Numbered from the stretch's first letter, positions 1-5,682 are shown. The stretch: 5,682 bases of DNA from Marinagarivorans sp. UBA5868 (GCA_002432095.1 DJFQ01000148.1:16832-22513); one strand, 5' to 3'. The notes: generated by a model not told the origin, from the sequence alone. Numbers and translations are program-made.

Positions 1-1928
1 CGCAAATCGGGACGCACGACTGTCTGGCTGGCGGACAAGCGAACTTGAAAATTATCCGTGCCCATAAAGCCTTCGTTCATATAGGTGAGGGCAAGAGATG
101 GATACCAGTCGTCTTCCTTCAACGCCAAGCTTTGCGACTCAAACTGCAGCTCATCAATGCGTTTTTGAACGTAGCTATAATCCAACAAGTCCAGTGGCAT
201 CAATGCCTGACGGAAATTCTCGTAGCGCGCACCGGCGGTCAATCGCCAACGATAATCCCAGGTCAAGTCCATCATGCCGTAACCGGCCTCGGTTATTTGC
301 CCTGCAATATAGCTTTCCGTGCCCAAGCCGCTGCCCATGCTGAAAGAGAAATTGTTGTCGAGATTGCGGATATTGCCGGACGACAGAACAGTTCCAGGTG
401 TTCCAGTCAATACATCACCGGTTACACCGGCAGCGTTGATGTTTGCGGTATAGCCGTAATATTCGCGGGATTTGTCATTGTAGTTGTAGCCGCTGGAAAA
501 GGTGATTTCTGCCTTGCCCATATTGACCGGCAAGTGCACGTTGAGGCCGCGGCTGCGGACATTATCTTCCATCTCCAAAAAAGCAAAAGTTGCAGCGGAC
601 GTGGCCGACAATACAGACCGACTGATTTCCTCGCCATTTGTTAAATTAATTTCGCGAGCGCCCTGCACACGGACTTGATGGGGAATATCCGTAGTGGCTT
701 CTGCGTCGGAGCTAAACCAATCGACACGAATATCGCCGAGAAAATCACCGCTGAGTTGATCGAAAGTGTGTTCGCCCAGCGCTTGCAATACCAATAATTC
801 ACGTTGCTCATAGCGGGTATCGTAATTGACAAATTCCTCCCCAGAACCGGCTTCGAATGAGGAATTGTTTCCGGTCTGAATCATCGCTTCGCTTTCGGTG
901 TTGCGAATAAGGTAGCTGTTAAGCGCGATCTCGTGGTCGTCCTGATAGGTAAGGCCAGCGTTGATTGAGCCGAGTTCTTTGATTTCGTCGACGCTACGAC
1001 GGGTTGCGGAGAAATTCCTGTCCGGCGCGCCTATACCTTGTTCTTTGTAATTTTTGTTGCGCGACTCGTCGTCGCGGGCAGCGCTCAATACTAGGCCAAG
1101 AGTCAAATCATTGGTGAGATCCCAGGAATTTCCGAGATCCAGGCCGAGGCTGTAATCCAGCGGAAGAGATTTTTCTTGAATGTCGATATCGCGATCCAGT
1201 GAAAGCGCCAAGCCACGATTGATCTGCTCGGCTTCTGCAGCACTCACATTGCGGCGATCACGAATTTGTTCCGTTGTTAATGATCCGCCCGCGTTTAAAT
1301 ACAAGGCATCACTAATTGCACCGGGCATTCCTCGGTCGTCGCCTTGATGAAACAAGGCGCCATCAGAGCTCTCTGAATGAGTGCCTGTGCCGATTGTCAG
1401 TTGGAACAAAAGATCTTCCGGGACGCTTTTGGTGCGGATATCAATATTGCCGCCACCGAAAGCGGCGGGCAGATCCGGTGACCAAGCTTTTTGAATTTTC
1501 AGTGAATCCACAATCGCAGTGGGAATGACGTCGAGTGGCAATACGTTGCGCGTCAGCTCTGGTGAAGGAACCGCCGCACCGTTAAGTTGTGTGCTGGAAT
1601 AACGCTCGCCCAAGCTGCGCACGTAAACATATTGATCTTCAATCAAAGTCACGCCCGTGACACGCAGCAGCGCGGATGCCACGTCAGAATCGCCTGCGCG
1701 GGAAATTTGTTCGCTGCCGAGCAAATCTGCGGCAAAAGGTTGGTCCATTCTTTCATCGATAATGGACTGCGCACTGCTTTTGAGTCGGCCGAGTACCAGC
1801 ACTTCCTCGATGGCTGGTGCGGAAATGTCTTGATCTTGCGCTTGCGCAGGATTGACGTTCACTGCCATCAATATCGGCGTAGAGACCGCGAGATAGAGCC
1901 TGCGGTGTTTGTGGATTGAAATTGGCAT
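1..1928 (-). CDS. TonB-dependent outer-membrane receptor, 3' end outside window
   Basis: Outer-membrane beta-barrel receptor that would import a ligand using energy from TonB-ExbB-ExbD. The frame is open without a stop from the ATG at 1926-1928 to the window edge, giving 642 complete codons. Residues 1-30 look like a signal peptide (basic HKHRR, hydrophobic stretch, A-Q-A cleavage site). A TonB-box-like segment EEVLVLG follows at 41-47. The plug domain covers roughly 52-170, with typical motifs VYVRSLGERYSSTQLNG (101-117), VLPLDVIP (129-136) and AAFGGGNIDIRTK (155-167). Barrel strands follow, and the last visible stretch, SQTVVRPDL, is a conserved barrel motif in this receptor type. Receptors of this type usually have about 850-950 residues, so perhaps a quarter is missing. 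The start is supported by GAAGG 10 nt upstream. It lies 97 nt downstream of the lipoprotein gene on the same strand, probably as its operon partner. The receptor class is clear; the substrate is not readable from sequence. Confidence 0.95.
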   Translation of the reverse strand, partial: MPISIHKHRRLYLAVSTPILMAVNVNPAQAQDQDISAPAIEEVLVLGRLKSSAQSIIDERMDQPFAADLLGSEQISRAGDSDVASALLRVTGVTLIEDQYVYVRSLGERYSSTQLNGAAVPSPELTRNVLPLDVIPTAIVDSLKIQKAWSPDLPAAFGGGNIDIRTKSVPEDLLFQLTIGTGTHSESSDGALFHQGDDRGMPGAISDALYLNAGGSLTTEQIRDRRNVSAAEAEQINRGLALSLDRDIDIQEKSLPLDYSLGLDLGNSWDLTNDLTLGLVLSAARDDESRNKNYKEQGIGAPDRNFSATRRSVDEIKELGSINAGLTYQDDHEIALNSYLIRNTESEAMIQTGNNSSFEAGSGEEFVNYDTRYEQRELLVLQALGEHTFDQLSGDFLGDIRVDWFSSDAEATTDIPHQVRVQGAREINLTNGEEISRSVLSATSAATFAFLEMEDNVRSRGLNVHLPVNMGKAEITFSSGYNYNDKSREYYGYTANINAAGVTGDVLTGTPGTVLSSGNIRNLDNNFSFSMGSGLGTESYIAGQITEAGYGMMDLTWDYRWRLTAGARYENFRQALMPLDLLDYSYVQKRIDELQFESQSLALKEDDWYPSLALTYMNEGFMGTDNFQVRLSASQTVVRPDL

Positions 1929-1979
1929 GGTGAGAAAACCTTCAATACAAGTTGACTGGATGCGTACCCGTGTCAGCAA

Positions 1980-2001
1980 TGAGGCGCCCGCAGGCGCCTC
2001 A
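1980..2001 (-). other. Intercistronic hairpin with UNCG-type tetraloop
   Basis: A perfect 9-bp GC-rich inverted repeat (1980-1988 with 1993-2001) encloses four bases. Read in the sense of the lipoprotein-receptor transcript, the loop is UGCG closed by a C-G pair, which fits the exceptionally stable cUNCGg tetraloop class. No U-tract follows on the minus strand (the next bases are UUGCUGACACGG), so it is a poor intrinsic terminator. It sits 27 nt beyond the lipoprotein stop codon. I infer a 3'-end stabiliser or partial attenuator that could make lipoprotein mRNA more abundant than receptor mRNA. The structure is directly visible; the role is inferred. Confidence 0.7.
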
Positions 2002-2027
2002 AAGTTGCGAACAATTGCCAGGAATGT

Positions 2028-3710
2028 TTACTCTGCAAGTCCTACCGTCCAGCCCGCTGTCCAGTCATTGTCCGCGCTGACCGCGCCGATAAAATCCACC
2101 GCGTCAAAGAAGGAACTGTCGCCTTCCTCACCCAAAGCCGGAACCGCAGCAGCAGCAAAGGAATCCTGCAACGCGCTCACGTCGAAAACAGGGATAGTGA
2201 TGGCCGCGTCATTGCCATCGGTAAACGCTGCGGCTGTGATATATGAGCGAGGGTTTGTAGCCAATCCTTCCAGCACAGTCACTGGCAAGGTTCCTGTTTC
2301 AGAGCCGTCGATGATGATGTTGTTGGTGTTGGGGTCTGTGTCTAACCAGGAAGCCAAAGAGAATGCGCTGTTGGCAGGATCGACACCTTCTTTAAGTGCC
2401 TCGGTGCAAGCAATCAGGTTGCTTGCTGCAGCAGACCATCCTGCAATTGCGCCAGCCACAGTCTCTGGACCTTCGGTGTCATCAATCTCAAAACATTCGT
2501 TGGAAGCCATGTCAGCAGTGTTTGACGTGATGATCGAGTTGTACAACTCGAAAAACGTACCTTCACGGAAAAGCACACCTTCTGAATCGCCTTTGCTGGA
2601 CGGGAAGCTACCGCCGTTGCGATCAACTCCAGAAGTGACGCAGGTAAGGTTGGAAATTCTGCCTTTGGTAAATGGCGGAATATTATCGGCCCGGTTTTCC
2701 CCGGTATTGTCGGCCTCGATACAATTGTTGGCGCCGTCTGGATTCACGGCAAGAGCAAATTGAATATCGCCCACCCAACCTTCGGAAAAGTCAAAAGTGT
2801 CATCGCCGACGTTTACTCCGACAACGTATTTGAGGTCCACGGCGCCGCCAAACATTTCGAAGCCGTCATCCTGCGTGGTGTAAGTTTGAACGTATTCGAT
2901 GGTCGTTCCAGAACCGACCGCATTTAATGTAAGGGCATTTAGCTCACTGCCTTCAACAACCGCAAAACCAGCGTGCTTAATGACGACGTATCGCAGAGTT
3001 CCAGAATTCTCAGCATTGTTGTTACCACCGTAAGTCGCCGGGCGGCCTTCCGCAGTGACATGACAGTTGTGTGGGTTGTTGCCGGAGGCCATGCGCTGAG
3101 CATCGGTGCATTTGTTGGTCAAGCCGTTGCCGTTGATTTGCACACCACCCCACAGTCCGCGATCACCCTCGTCCGCAGCATCGTCGCGCAGATCTATCAC
3201 GGAGCTAAAAATAATCGGCTTCGCCGCAGTGCCTTCGGCAACGATGCGAGAGCCGCGGGCAATGCGCACATAGTCAGCAGAGTTGGAAAACGCGATGCGT
3301 GCACCAGCGGCGACAGAGAGCGTAGGGCCTTCGCCATTTTGTGGAACGCGAACGCCAGACGCAGCGGAATTGGCGTCTACGTCTTCGCCAATAAACAAGC
3401 TGTCTTCAAAAATATGCAAGCCGTTGTTGGCGAGCTCTGGAATAAACAGGTCTTCACTGATGGAGTTGCTGTCACTTACGAAACTGGCGGAGTAGGTGCA
3501 GTTGGGCGTGTTGTAGGAGCCGCGAAATGTTTGACCAGAAACACTATAGCTGGCGCAGGGATTGGTTTCGCCACCGCCATTGCCCGGATTGGTAATGGTG
3601 TCTCCGACCGAGTTGTCGACATGGGTTGGCTGCAGATTAATGTCGCCACTGTCACAAGCCATCAGCGCCAATGCCAAAGCATTCATAACAAACAGGGTCT
3701 TTACTTTCAT
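2028..3710 (-). CDS. Large acidic lipoprotein, beta-helix-like, partner of the TonB-dependent receptor
   Basis: A 560-residue secreted lipoprotein of unproven function. The amino terminus has KVK, a hydrophobic stretch and the lipobox LMAC, with Cys19 as the predicted lipidated residue. A Gly/Asn/Thr-rich linker (about 20-50) follows. The body has repeated short beta-strand patterns typical of right-handed beta-helices, including GLWGGVQINGNG (185-196), LRYVVIKHAGF (239-249), DDGFEMFGG (281-289) and DDTFDFSEGW (303-312). The end has the motif DWTAGWTVGL (549-558), common in large lipoproteins of this type. Eight cysteines besides Cys19 fall in four nearby pairs (52/71, 201/216, 330/357, 406/435), suggesting disulfides. 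The Asp clusters could bind cations. The ATG is supported by GGAG about 11 nt upstream. The gene lies between a Pho-box-like promoter region and the receptor gene, so a substrate-capturing or enzyme-like accessory role is plausible. Such proteins are sometimes annotated as multidrug transporters, which nothing here supports. Confidence 0.88.
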   Translation of the reverse strand: MKVKTLFVMNALALALMACDSGDINLQPTHVDNSVGDTITNPGNGGGETNPCASYSVSGQTFRGSYNTPNCTYSASFVSDSNSISEDLFIPELANNGLHIFEDSLFIGEDVDANSAASGVRVPQNGEGPTLSVAAGARIAFSNSADYVRIARGSRIVAEGTAAKPIIFSSVIDLRDDAADEGDRGLWGGVQINGNGLTNKCTDAQRMASGNNPHNCHVTAEGRPATYGGNNNAENSGTLRYVVIKHAGFAVVEGSELNALTLNAVGSGTTIEYVQTYTTQDDGFEMFGGAVDLKYVVGVNVGDDTFDFSEGWVGDIQFALAVNPDGANNCIEADNTGENRADNIPPFTKGRISNLTCVTSGVDRNGGSFPSSKGDSEGVLFREGTFFELYNSIITSNTADMASNECFEIDDTEGPETVAGAIAGWSAAASNLIACTEALKEGVDPANSAFSLASWLDTDPNTNNIIIDGSETGTLPVTVLEGLATNPRSYITAAAFTDGNDAAITIPVFDVSALQDSFAAAAVPALGEEGDSSFFDAVDFIGAVSADNDWTAGWTVGLAE

Positions 3711-3866
3711 GACTTACACGTCTCCGAACGGTTGTGAAATTACCGTGCAACACAGTTGCACCAGGACGAGAGCCAATGGAAAGACCGGACGTTTACCGCA
3801 TGCCTTGGAAGAGGCTATTTTTGAGGGATTCGCCTAGTATCGGTCCACGCTCCCGGACCAAACTTG
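3711..3866 (-). promoter_or_regulatory. Predicted 5' leader of the lipoprotein-receptor transcript
   Basis: If the candidate -10 at 3873-3878 is used, transcription starts near 3866 and leaves a leader of about 155 nt. Two small inverted repeats are visible. GGTCC/GGACC (3842-3846 with 3855-3859, 8-nt loop) would lie about 7 nt from the RNA 5' end. A 7-bp GUGCAAC/GUUGCAC stem with a 3-nt loop spans 3745-3761, ending about 18 nt before the GGAG ribosome-binding site (3724-3727). A 5'-end stabilising hairpin and modest translational control are possible. I recognise no known riboswitch class and see no credible leader peptide. Confidence 0.4.
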
Positions 3867-3872
3867 GCGCAA

Positions 3873-3878
3873 ATAATT
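3873..3878 (-). promoter_or_regulatory. Candidate -10 box of the Pho-type promoter
   Basis: On the minus strand this reads AATTAT, matching TATAAT at four of six positions, including the A at position 2 and the final T. It begins 10 nt after the last good Pho heptamer, which fits PhoB-activated promoters, where the heptamers replace the -35 element. It is a weak box, as expected for an activator-dependent promoter. The assignment depends on the Pho box being real. Confidence 0.5.
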
Positions 3879-3888
3879 GATGAATTGT

Positions 3889-3939
3889 GTGACACTTGTG
3901 AGACAGAAATGTGAAGCTTGTATGACAGCCGTGTAACAG
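3889..3939 (-). promoter_or_regulatory. Extended Pho box: five PhoB-type heptamers at 11-bp spacing
   Basis: Read on the minus strand, the heptamers in order are CTGTTAC (3933-3939), CTGTCAT (3922-3928), GCTTCAC (3911-3917), CTGTCTC (3900-3906) and GTGTCAC (3889-3895). The four-base spacers are ACGG, ACAA, ATTT and ACAA. The second heptamer equals the enterobacterial Pho-box consensus heptamer exactly, and the 7+4 pattern is the known PhoB dimer geometry. A sixth, poorer copy (TTCATCA, 3878-3884) continues the same phase but overlaps the -10. The orientation directs transcription toward the lipoprotein and receptor genes. I infer PhoBR control and induction under phosphate limitation. Two or more PhoB dimers could bind, which usually means strong activation. 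Confidence 0.83.
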
Positions 3940-3947
3940 ACGGGAAG

Positions 3948-3977
3948 GAGCCGCAATGAGCGGCCTCGCTTTTATTT
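3948..3977 (+). terminator. Terminator-like hairpin with U-tract on the plus strand
   Basis: GAGCCGC and GCGGCCTC pair around the loop AATGA with one bulged C (3948-3967), followed by GC and then TTTTATTT (3970-3977). The U-tract makes it an intrinsic terminator in the plus direction, yet no plus-strand gene lies upstream. On the minus strand the hairpin is followed only by CUCCUUCCC, so it could end acetyltransferase transcripts only weakly. It may insulate the Pho promoter from antisense or read-through transcription. Confidence 0.4.
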
Positions 3978-3982
3978 AATCG

Positions 3983-4009
3983 TGAAAATTCCTTGGGCGT
4001 TGGGAATTT
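3983..4009 (-). terminator. Weak candidate terminator downstream of the acetyltransferase
   Basis: A 7-bp inverted repeat (AAATTCC at 3986-3992, GGAATTT at 4003-4009) with a 10-nt loop lies about 40 nt beyond the acetyltransferase stop codon. On the minus strand the stem ends GGAAUUU and runs into UCACG, giving a short U-run. The stem is AT-rich and the loop is long, so efficiency would be low. Together with the hairpin at 3948-3967 it is the only visible candidate for ending the nitroreductase-acetyltransferase transcript. Confidence 0.3.
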
Positions 4010-4048
4010 AAGGGTATCCAAAAAATTTATGTAGCTTCTAAAATTCCA

Positions 4049-4321
4049 CTAGCCGCGTAAAAATTTTTCGGCATACCAGCAACTTGCTTCTATGACATAG
4101 TCCTGACTTCTTGCCCACGCCATTCCGTGGCGCACCAGTTTTTCCGCAAATCCTTTGCCTCGAAATTCCGGTGGTACGTAGGTGCGATAAAAATCGATTG
4201 TTGTTTTGCCCGCAGGATTGGTTTCCAGCGCGTATTCCAGCACCGCCTGGTGCTTCTCAAAATCCAGAATAAAGCGACGTTGTTCTGGTTGATGCTGAAT
4301 GTCGATATTGTGCGTTGTCAT
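4049..4321 (-). CDS. Small GNAT-fold N-acetyltransferase, YjdJ-like
   Basis: A 90-residue protein resembling the short GCN5-related acetyltransferase domain family that includes E. coli YjdJ (COG2388 type, usually about 90-100 residues). Members have an acetyl-CoA-binding core; their natural acceptors are mostly unknown. Visible features are an amino-terminal beta-hairpin region (RFILDF, QAVLEYAL), a strand TTIDFYRTYV, then the acetyl-CoA loop PPEFRGKGFAEKLV (50-63) with the R-G-K-G core and its following helix. Near the end, VIEASCWYAEKFL (76-88) corresponds to the conserved Cys-containing segment of the family. It is therefore full length. The ATG is preceded by AAGG with a 7-nt gap, overlapping the TAA of the nitroreductase gene, so the two are probably cotranscribed and translationally coupled. 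The likely location is the cytoplasm. The family call is firm; the substrate is unknown. Confidence 0.85.
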   Translation of the reverse strand: MTTHNIDIQHQPEQRRFILDFEKHQAVLEYALETNPAGKTTIDFYRTYVPPEFRGKGFAEKLVRHGMAWARSQDYVIEASCWYAEKFLRG

Positions 4322-4328
4322 AGAAATA

Positions 4329-4333
4329 CCTTA
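4329..4333 (-). promoter_or_regulatory. Ribosome-binding site overlapping the upstream stop codon
   Basis: On the minus strand the nitroreductase stop TAA runs directly into the acetyltransferase Shine-Dalgarno, reading TAAGG, with 7 nt to the next ATG. A ribosome ending on the first gene sits over the start site of the second, a usual arrangement for translational coupling. Confidence 0.65.
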
Positions 4334-4897
4334 GCTGTTCCAATAGGTAATCCGCTCTTGCAGGCTTGGACGTACCCGCTCCTCGGGTTTTTCCCGGTAA
4401 CTACCAACATAAATAAAACCGGCAATCCGATGATGGTCTTCCATATTCAAAAGAGCGTGAACTTTTTTGTTGTAGCCATACCACTCTGTCAACCACTGCG
4501 CGCCAAATCCCATAGTGTGCGCTGCGAGCAGAAGATTTTGACAGGCGGCGCCAGCGGAGAGCACCTGCTCCCACTCGGAAATTTTAACGTGGGGACCGGC
4601 AGTGGAAATGACTGCGATCACTAAGGGGGCGCGAGTGAGCAGTTCGGCTTGGAACTGCAAGAGTTTGTCCGTTGCCTCCGGATTTTCTTCTCTATAAATA
4701 GCTGCCAACTCGCGGCTGAAATCGGCGCGCGCCGCACCTTGGAATATCACAAAACGCCAGGGGCCGAGTTTGCCGTGATCGGGCACTCGGTGGGCGGCTT
4801 GTAATAGAGTTTGCAGTTGCTCGGAAGTGGGACCCGGTTCACTCATATCTTTGGCGGAAACGGAACGACGGCTTGTAATGATGTCGAGCAAACTCAT
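4331..4897 (-). CDS. YdjA-like FMN-dependent nitroreductase family protein
   Basis: A 188-residue cytoplasmic flavoprotein of the nitroreductase family, closest in pattern to E. coli YdjA (about 183 residues). Such proteins form FMN-binding dimers and transfer electrons from NAD(P)H to nitro or other acceptors; YdjA-type physiological substrates are unclear. Visible signatures are RRS (10-12), which contacts the FMN phosphate in the family; the segment RVPDHGKLGPWRF (37-49), matching the YdjA pattern of PDH followed by PW; the helix SEWEQVLSAGAACQNLLLAA (107-126); GFGAQW (130-135); and IAGFIYVGSY (158-167). The length is normal and no key segment is missing. The start is set by AAGGAG five bases before the ATG. 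A candidate sigma70 promoter lies upstream at 4945-4973, and the acetyltransferase follows 9 nt after the stop codon. It is divergent from gltX. I avoid a gene symbol because orthology to ydjA is not proven. Confidence 0.9.
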   Translation of the reverse strand: MSLLDIITSRRSVSAKDMSEPGPTSEQLQTLLQAAHRVPDHGKLGPWRFVIFQGAARADFSRELAAIYREENPEATDKLLQFQAELLTRAPLVIAVISTAGPHVKISEWEQVLSAGAACQNLLLAAHTMGFGAQWLTEWYGYNKKVHALLNMEDHHRIAGFIYVGSYREKPEERVRPSLQERITYWNS

Positions 4898-4944
4898 GGG
4901 AACTCCTTACCGGGCAGCTAAGAATTAGAGTAGAAAAGCGCGGC

Positions 4945-4973
4945 AGCATAGCGCTGTGCGGCAGCCCGCTCAA
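4945..4973 (-). promoter_or_regulatory. Candidate sigma70 promoter for the nitroreductase unit
   Basis: On the minus strand TTGAGC (4968-4973) and TATGCT (4945-4950) are separated by exactly 17 bp. Each matches its consensus hexamer at four of six positions. The predicted start near 4938 leaves a leader of about 40 nt containing the AAGGAG site. The spacing is ideal but the hexamers are only moderate. Confidence 0.45.
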
Positions 4974-5007
4974 TCTCTACAACGCTGCGCGGGGGAGGGG
5001 TCTTGGG

Positions 5008-5013
5008 TATAAT
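5008..5013 (+). promoter_or_regulatory. -10 box of the gltX promoter
   Basis: A perfect TATAAT lies 32 nt before the gltX ATG. No good -35 hexamer is seen at 16-18 bp upstream, where the sequence is GC-rich (TGCGCG near 4986-4991). The predicted transcription start is near 5020, giving a leader of about 25 nt. The following GGAG at 5037-5040, five bases before the ATG, is the ribosome-binding site. Confidence 0.6.
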
Positions 5014-5045
5014 GCCGCCCTTTGTTCGCAGGTCCCGGAGACACA

Positions 5046-5682
5046 ATGACCGTTCGCACCCGTATTGCGCCATCCCCCACTGGTGATCCCCACGTCGGCA
5101 CAGCCTACATCGCGCTGTTTAATTACTGCTTCGCTCGCCAGCACGGCGGACAATTTCTGTTGCGTATCGAGGACACCGATCAGGCGCGCTCCACCGCGCG
5201 ATCCGAGCAGGCCATTCTGCAATCACTGCGCTGGTTGGGCCTGGAATGGGACGAGGGGCCGGATGTCGGGGGTTCTTGCGGCCCTTATCGGCAGAGCGAG
5301 CGTAAGGACATCTACGCCCAATACGCTGAGCAGCTGCTGGCCTCCGGTCACGCCTTCCGCTGTTATCGCACCACCGCTGAGTTGGACGAGCTGCGCGAGG
5401 CGCGCAAAGTGCAGGGCTTGCATACGGCGCTCAAACCCAGCGACTTGCAATTAACAGAAGACGAATTGAAGCGCCGGGAAGGGGCGGGTGAGCCTTTCGT
5501 CGTGCGTATGAAAGTACCGGAAGAAGCCGGCCCTTGCCCGGTGCCGGATATGTTGCGCGGCACTATCGAGCTCGACTGGAGCCAGGTGGATGCGCAGATT
5601 CTGCTCAAATCCGACGGTATGCCCACCTATCATTTGGCGAACGTCGTGGACGATCATCTGATGGGCATCACCCACGTGATCC
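5046..5682 (+). CDS. gltX: Glutamyl-tRNA synthetase, amino-terminal part (runs off window)
   Basis: Cytoplasmic class I aminoacyl-tRNA synthetase that charges tRNA-Glu with glutamate using ATP. The first 212 codons are present, less than half of the usual 460-500 residues. The amino terminus [20 protein letters not shown] (5-24) contains the glutamate-binding start and the HIGH-type motif HVGT (16-19). RIEDTD (40-45), WDEGPDVGG (68-76), GPYRQSER (79-86) and the Rossmann-fold segment [21 protein letters not shown] (190-210) are family signatures. The KMSKS motif would lie beyond the edge. The cysteine zinc motif of many bacterial GluRS proteins is not intact: the region around 106 reads CYR, and no Cys occurs between 107 and 163. 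GGAG five bases upstream and a TATAAT box support the start. Pseudomonas-like sequence over most of the visible part supports a gammaproteobacterial host. GltX rather than the shorter GluQ is favoured by the full visible architecture. Confidence 0.96.
   Translation, partial: MTVRTRIAPSPTGDPHVGTAYIALFNYCFARQHGGQFLLRIEDTDQARSTARSEQAILQSLRWLGLEWDEGPDVGGSCGPYRQSERKDIYAQYAEQLLASGHAFRCYRTTAELDELREARKVQGLHTALKPSDLQLTEDELKRREGAGEPFVVRMKVPEEAGPCPVPDMLRGTIELDWSQVDAQILLKSDGMPTYHLANVVDDHLMGITHVI

Noticed and set aside
45..644. Plus-strand open frame of 199 codons
   Set aside because: It is antisense to the receptor gene, whose minus-strand frame has a continuous signal peptide, plug and barrel pattern.
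1909..2763. Long plus-strand open frame of 284 codons
   Set aside because: It lies antisense to the well-supported lipoprotein gene, is rich in Ser/Ala/Pro without any recognisable domain, and overlaps the receptor start and the intercistronic hairpin.
2973..3737. Plus-strand open frame of 254 codons
   Set aside because: It is antisense to the lipoprotein gene and shows no domain, signal peptide or convincing ribosome-binding site; it looks like a shadow of the sense codons.
3780..3815. Mini-ORF ATG-CGG-TAA in the lipoprotein leader
   Set aside because: AAGG lies only one base before the ATG, too close to act as its ribosome-binding site, and two codons are easily found by chance.
3815..4021. 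Minus-strand open frame of 68 codons between the acetyltransferase and lipoprotein genes
   Set aside because: It would start at TTG with no Shine-Dalgarno and would cover the Pho box, the -10 and both hairpins. The 11-bp repeat structure explains this stretch better.
4940..4965. Direct repeat GCGGCAGC with an 18-bp period in the gltX-nitroreductase gap
   Set aside because: There are only two 8-bp copies in a GC-rich region, with no matching known operator, so chance is sufficient.

Overview
The window looks like chromosomal DNA of a Gram-negative gammaproteobacterium. The lineage is inferred from the GltX amino-terminal sequence and from the pairing of a TonB-dependent receptor with a large lipoprotein, a style common in Cellvibrionales/Alteromonadales-like heterotrophs; no marker gene fixes it. 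Nothing resembling an rRNA, tRNA, CRISPR array or insertion sequence was seen.

Layout, left to right. Positions 1-1928 (minus) hold the first 642 codons of a TonB-dependent outer-membrane receptor; its 3' end lies outside the window. A 99-bp gap carries a strong hairpin with a UNCG-type loop. Positions 2028-3710 (minus) encode a 560-residue acidic lipoprotein with a predicted beta-helix-like body. The 338-bp intergenic stretch 3711-4048 holds the control region for this pair: a long 5' leader with two small hairpins, a candidate -10 box, and five heptamers at exact 11-bp spacing that match the PhoB-binding Pho box and point toward the lipoprotein gene. Behind it are two terminator-like hairpins. 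Positions 4049-4321 and 4331-4897 (minus) form a two-gene unit: a YdjA-like nitroreductase followed by a small YjdJ-type acetyltransferase whose Shine-Dalgarno overlaps the upstream stop codon. Positions 4898-5045 are a divergent promoter region. Positions 5046-5682 (plus) encode the first 212 codons of glutamyl-tRNA synthetase (gltX), which runs off the right edge.

The main inference is that the lipoprotein and receptor form one operon under PhoB control, so that the cell makes this outer-membrane uptake system under phosphate limitation. A plausible cargo is a phosphorus-containing compound too large for porins, but the sequence does not identify it. The nitroreductase/acetyltransferase unit and gltX appear to be unrelated housekeeping neighbours.
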